This document shows positions 13,688-15,308 of a stretch of DNA of 15,308 bases, piece after piece. Numbering within the stretch: position 1 is the first letter of the stretch; each line of letters starts with the position of its first letter. The translations under genes and the position numbers were made by a program. A model generated the notes under the pieces. That model was not told the DNA's origin, did not search any database, and was given only the letters and a program-made list of their open reading frames with translations. The stretch covers positions 1 through 15,308 of the forward strand of contig CAMWIS010000027.1 of the NCBI GenBank assembly GCA_947174375.1, written 5' to 3'. Source of the DNA: an uncultured Bacteroidales bacterium (GTDB lineage Bacteria; Bacteroidota; Bacteroidia; Bacteroidales; P3).

Positions 13688-15308
13688 ATGAAACGATACC
13701 TGCCTATACTATCCATTGTACTGTGTACGGCCGCCGCGGCCGTATTCATCGCCTGCTTCGAGGCGCACTTCGCCAACGAGGAAGGCAAATACCTTTTTGT
13801 ATATACCGCCGACCTGCTCAAACGGTTCTGGCCGTTCGGAGAATGGCACTATCCCGGCGCGCCGGCCAACGGCAGCGGGGCGCTGTTCCTGCATACCTTT
13901 TTCACGCAGTTCTACCACACCACGGTTGGCATATACGCCGTCTTGCTGGCGGCCTTCGGGCTGTGGATTTTCGGCTGGCATCTGTACAACCGGCGCGCCG
14001 GCATCCCGACGCTATACCGCTGTGCCGTCGTCTATCCGTTGGCCACGGCTTTGTTCCTGTTTGTATCCGTGAGCCCTAAATTTCCGACCGGCCTGCTTTG
14101 GGGCTTGCTCGTGGCGCTTTGGCTCTGCATCGCGTGCGGCGGCCGTAAACGCGCCTGCCTGTGGGGGGCCTGGCTCGGCGGTGCGTTCCTGCTCGTGAGC
14201 ATGGGATTCTTTCCGTTCCTGTTCTTCGCGGCCGGGTTCAGCGGCCTCTATTGGACTCAGCCGAAGATATGGATAAACATCAAGCAATCACCGGTTCATG
14301 TCCAAACGTCCTACGGCCTACGTAAAATCCTATGGTTTTCCGTACTCCTGTTGCTCTGGCTACCGCTCCCCTTCGCCTGGGCCGCCATGAGCCGCCAGTC
14401 GGTCGCCTTGGTCTGCGACGCCTATGTGATTCCCAACTGGCATCGGAACGGTATCTCCAAAGATTGGAAACTCTACCTGAGTTATCAGAAAACGTGGCGC
14501 GCCATACGCCAAGGCGACTATCGCACGGCCTTGAAACAGGCCGACCGCTATTGGTTCTCCGAAGGCGCCGACTATAAGCCCGACCTCAGCCCCGGCGAGC
14601 AATATTTCCGCCGCCACTTGGCCGAATGCACGAAACTGGCGCTGTTAATGAGCGGCGAACTCAACAACCGTTTCCTGATGTACGGTGCGGTATCGGAAAT
14701 GGCTTCCCTGTTTTATTGCCCCACGCCCATGATGTCGTTCTACAACCCTCTCTATCTTCGGTTTTACTGGGAGACGGGCGCGTTGACGGCGGCCGCCTAC
14801 GAAGGCGTGAACATCATCGAACGGGAGGGTTTGCGTGCCGACGTCTTGCCGTTGCTCGCGCTGACGCAAGTCTGCCTGCACCAGCACGGCTTGGCCGAAA
14901 AGTATCTCTATCTGCTGCGCCATACGCTGTTTTACCGCAAACAAGCCGAAAAACTTACGGCCCTAAACCGCCCCGATGCGGAACCCGATGCCCTGATTCT
15001 GCGCAAACGCGCCGAGATGAGCCCGATTCCGCCCGATATCCACGGCAAACAACCGCGGGCCGAAATGGCGCATATCATGACGGTTCACCCGCAGAATTTC
15101 TACGTGGCCGAATATATGCTCATGCAATACCTGTTGGAAAAGAACCTGCTTGGCGCCTACGAAACGCTGAAACATTACCGCGACTTAGGCTATAAGGCCA
15201 ACGAATTGCCGTTCTACGCACAGGAGGCCATGTTGCTCTATATCCAATACGGCTTGAACCAAGCGGCCTTTACGATTGCGGAAGAAGGGCTCGACGGCCT
15301 GAAGGATT
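13688..15308 (+). CDS. DUF6057-like membrane protein (3' end outside the window)
   Basis: An open frame from ATG 13688 runs unbroken to the window edge, giving 540 residues so far. The N-terminal part has a hydrophobic start (4-22) and further helices at about 80-97, 112-128, 134-150, 158-183 and 213-232, so about six membrane spans. After about 240 it is soluble and helical with tetratricopeptide-like character, for example WRAIRQGDYRTALKQADRYW (270-289) and LLEKNLLGAYETLKHYRDLG (482-501). I assign it to DUF6057 by resemblance to Bacteroides proteins from memory, not by search. The soluble half is paralogous to the lipoprotein at 10930-12033. It is co-directional and 11 bases from the PD40/heme gene. 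Missing at the 3' end is probably another 50-100 residues. Function is unknown. Confidence 0.8.
   Translation, partial: MKRYLPILSIVLCTAAAAVFIACFEAHFANEEGKYLFVYTADLLKRFWPFGEWHYPGAPANGSGALFLHTFFTQFYHTTVGIYAVLLAAFGLWIFGWHLYNRRAGIPTLYRCAVVYPLATALFLFVSVSPKFPTGLLWGLLVALWLCIACGGRKRACLWGAWLGGAFLLVSMGFFPFLFFAAGFSGLYWTQPKIWINIKQSPVHVQTSYGLRKILWFSVLLLLWLPLPFAWAAMSRQSVALVCDAYVIPNWHRNGISKDWKLYLSYQKTWRAIRQGDYRTALKQADRYWFSEGADYKPDLSPGEQYFRRHLAECTKLALLMSGELNNRFLMYGAVSEMASLFYCPTPMMSFYNPLYLRFYWETGALTAAAYEGVNIIEREGLRADVLPLLALTQVCLHQHGLAEKYLYLLRHTLFYRKQAEKLTALNRPDAEPDALILRKRAEMSPIPPDIHGKQPRAEMAHIMTVHPQNFYVAEYMLMQYLLEKNLLGAYETLKHYRDLGYKANELPFYAQEAMLLYIQYGLNQAAFTIAEEGLDGLKD

Noticed and set aside
1..15308. CRISPR array, phage or integron structures
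   Set aside because: No spaced direct repeats, integrase or phage genes were seen in the window.

Overview
The window looks like chromosome of a GC-rich member of the Bacteroidota, most likely order Bacteroidales. Four or five intergenic gaps carry the Bacteroidetes-type promoter (TTTG or TTG, 19-21 bases, TAnnTTTG). Most starts lack a Shine-Dalgarno sequence. The protein families also fit: the rplM-rpsI-rpsB-tsf order, a histone H1-like Hc1 peptide, a DUF6057-type protein and a PD40/CxxCH protein. Coding DNA is GC-rich and gaps are AT-rich. Genus cannot be fixed by reading alone.

Layout. Positions 1-480 hold the charged C-terminal tail of a cut-off gene, a 29-base near-perfect palindrome, an AT-rich stretch and a run of nine G before a promoter. 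Positions 482-3060 encode the nucleotide-pool enzyme RdgB/HAM1, translationally coupled (TAATG) to a large unrecognised membrane protein. A CPA1 cation/proton antiporter (NhaP2/CvrA type) follows on the minus strand (3113-4579), with a hairpin between the convergent genes. Then come tRNA-His(GTG) with its own promoter and terminator, and a POT-family peptide transporter (4883-6562).

The central block (6658-9685) is the ribosomal operon rplM-rpsI-rpsB-tsf, with its own promoter and terminator and a 131-base hairpin-rich gap before rpsB. A YitT-type membrane protein and a 58-residue Hc1-like histone follow. The window ends (10882-15308) with a promoter and a three-gene unit: a lipoprotein, an exported PD40 beta-propeller with one c-type heme motif, and a DUF6057-like membrane protein cut by the window edge.

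The last unit is the least understood and most interesting part. The lipoprotein and the soluble half of the DUF6057-like protein appear to be paralogs, and a predicted heme-bearing propeller sits between them. This suggests an envelope assembly of unknown function. The rest is mainly housekeeping. Its oddities are a tRNA-His with two non-canonical stem pairs, a rare strong Shine-Dalgarno before tsf, a long charged tail on S2, an extended loop in RdgB and an altered proton-coupling motif in the peptide transporter.
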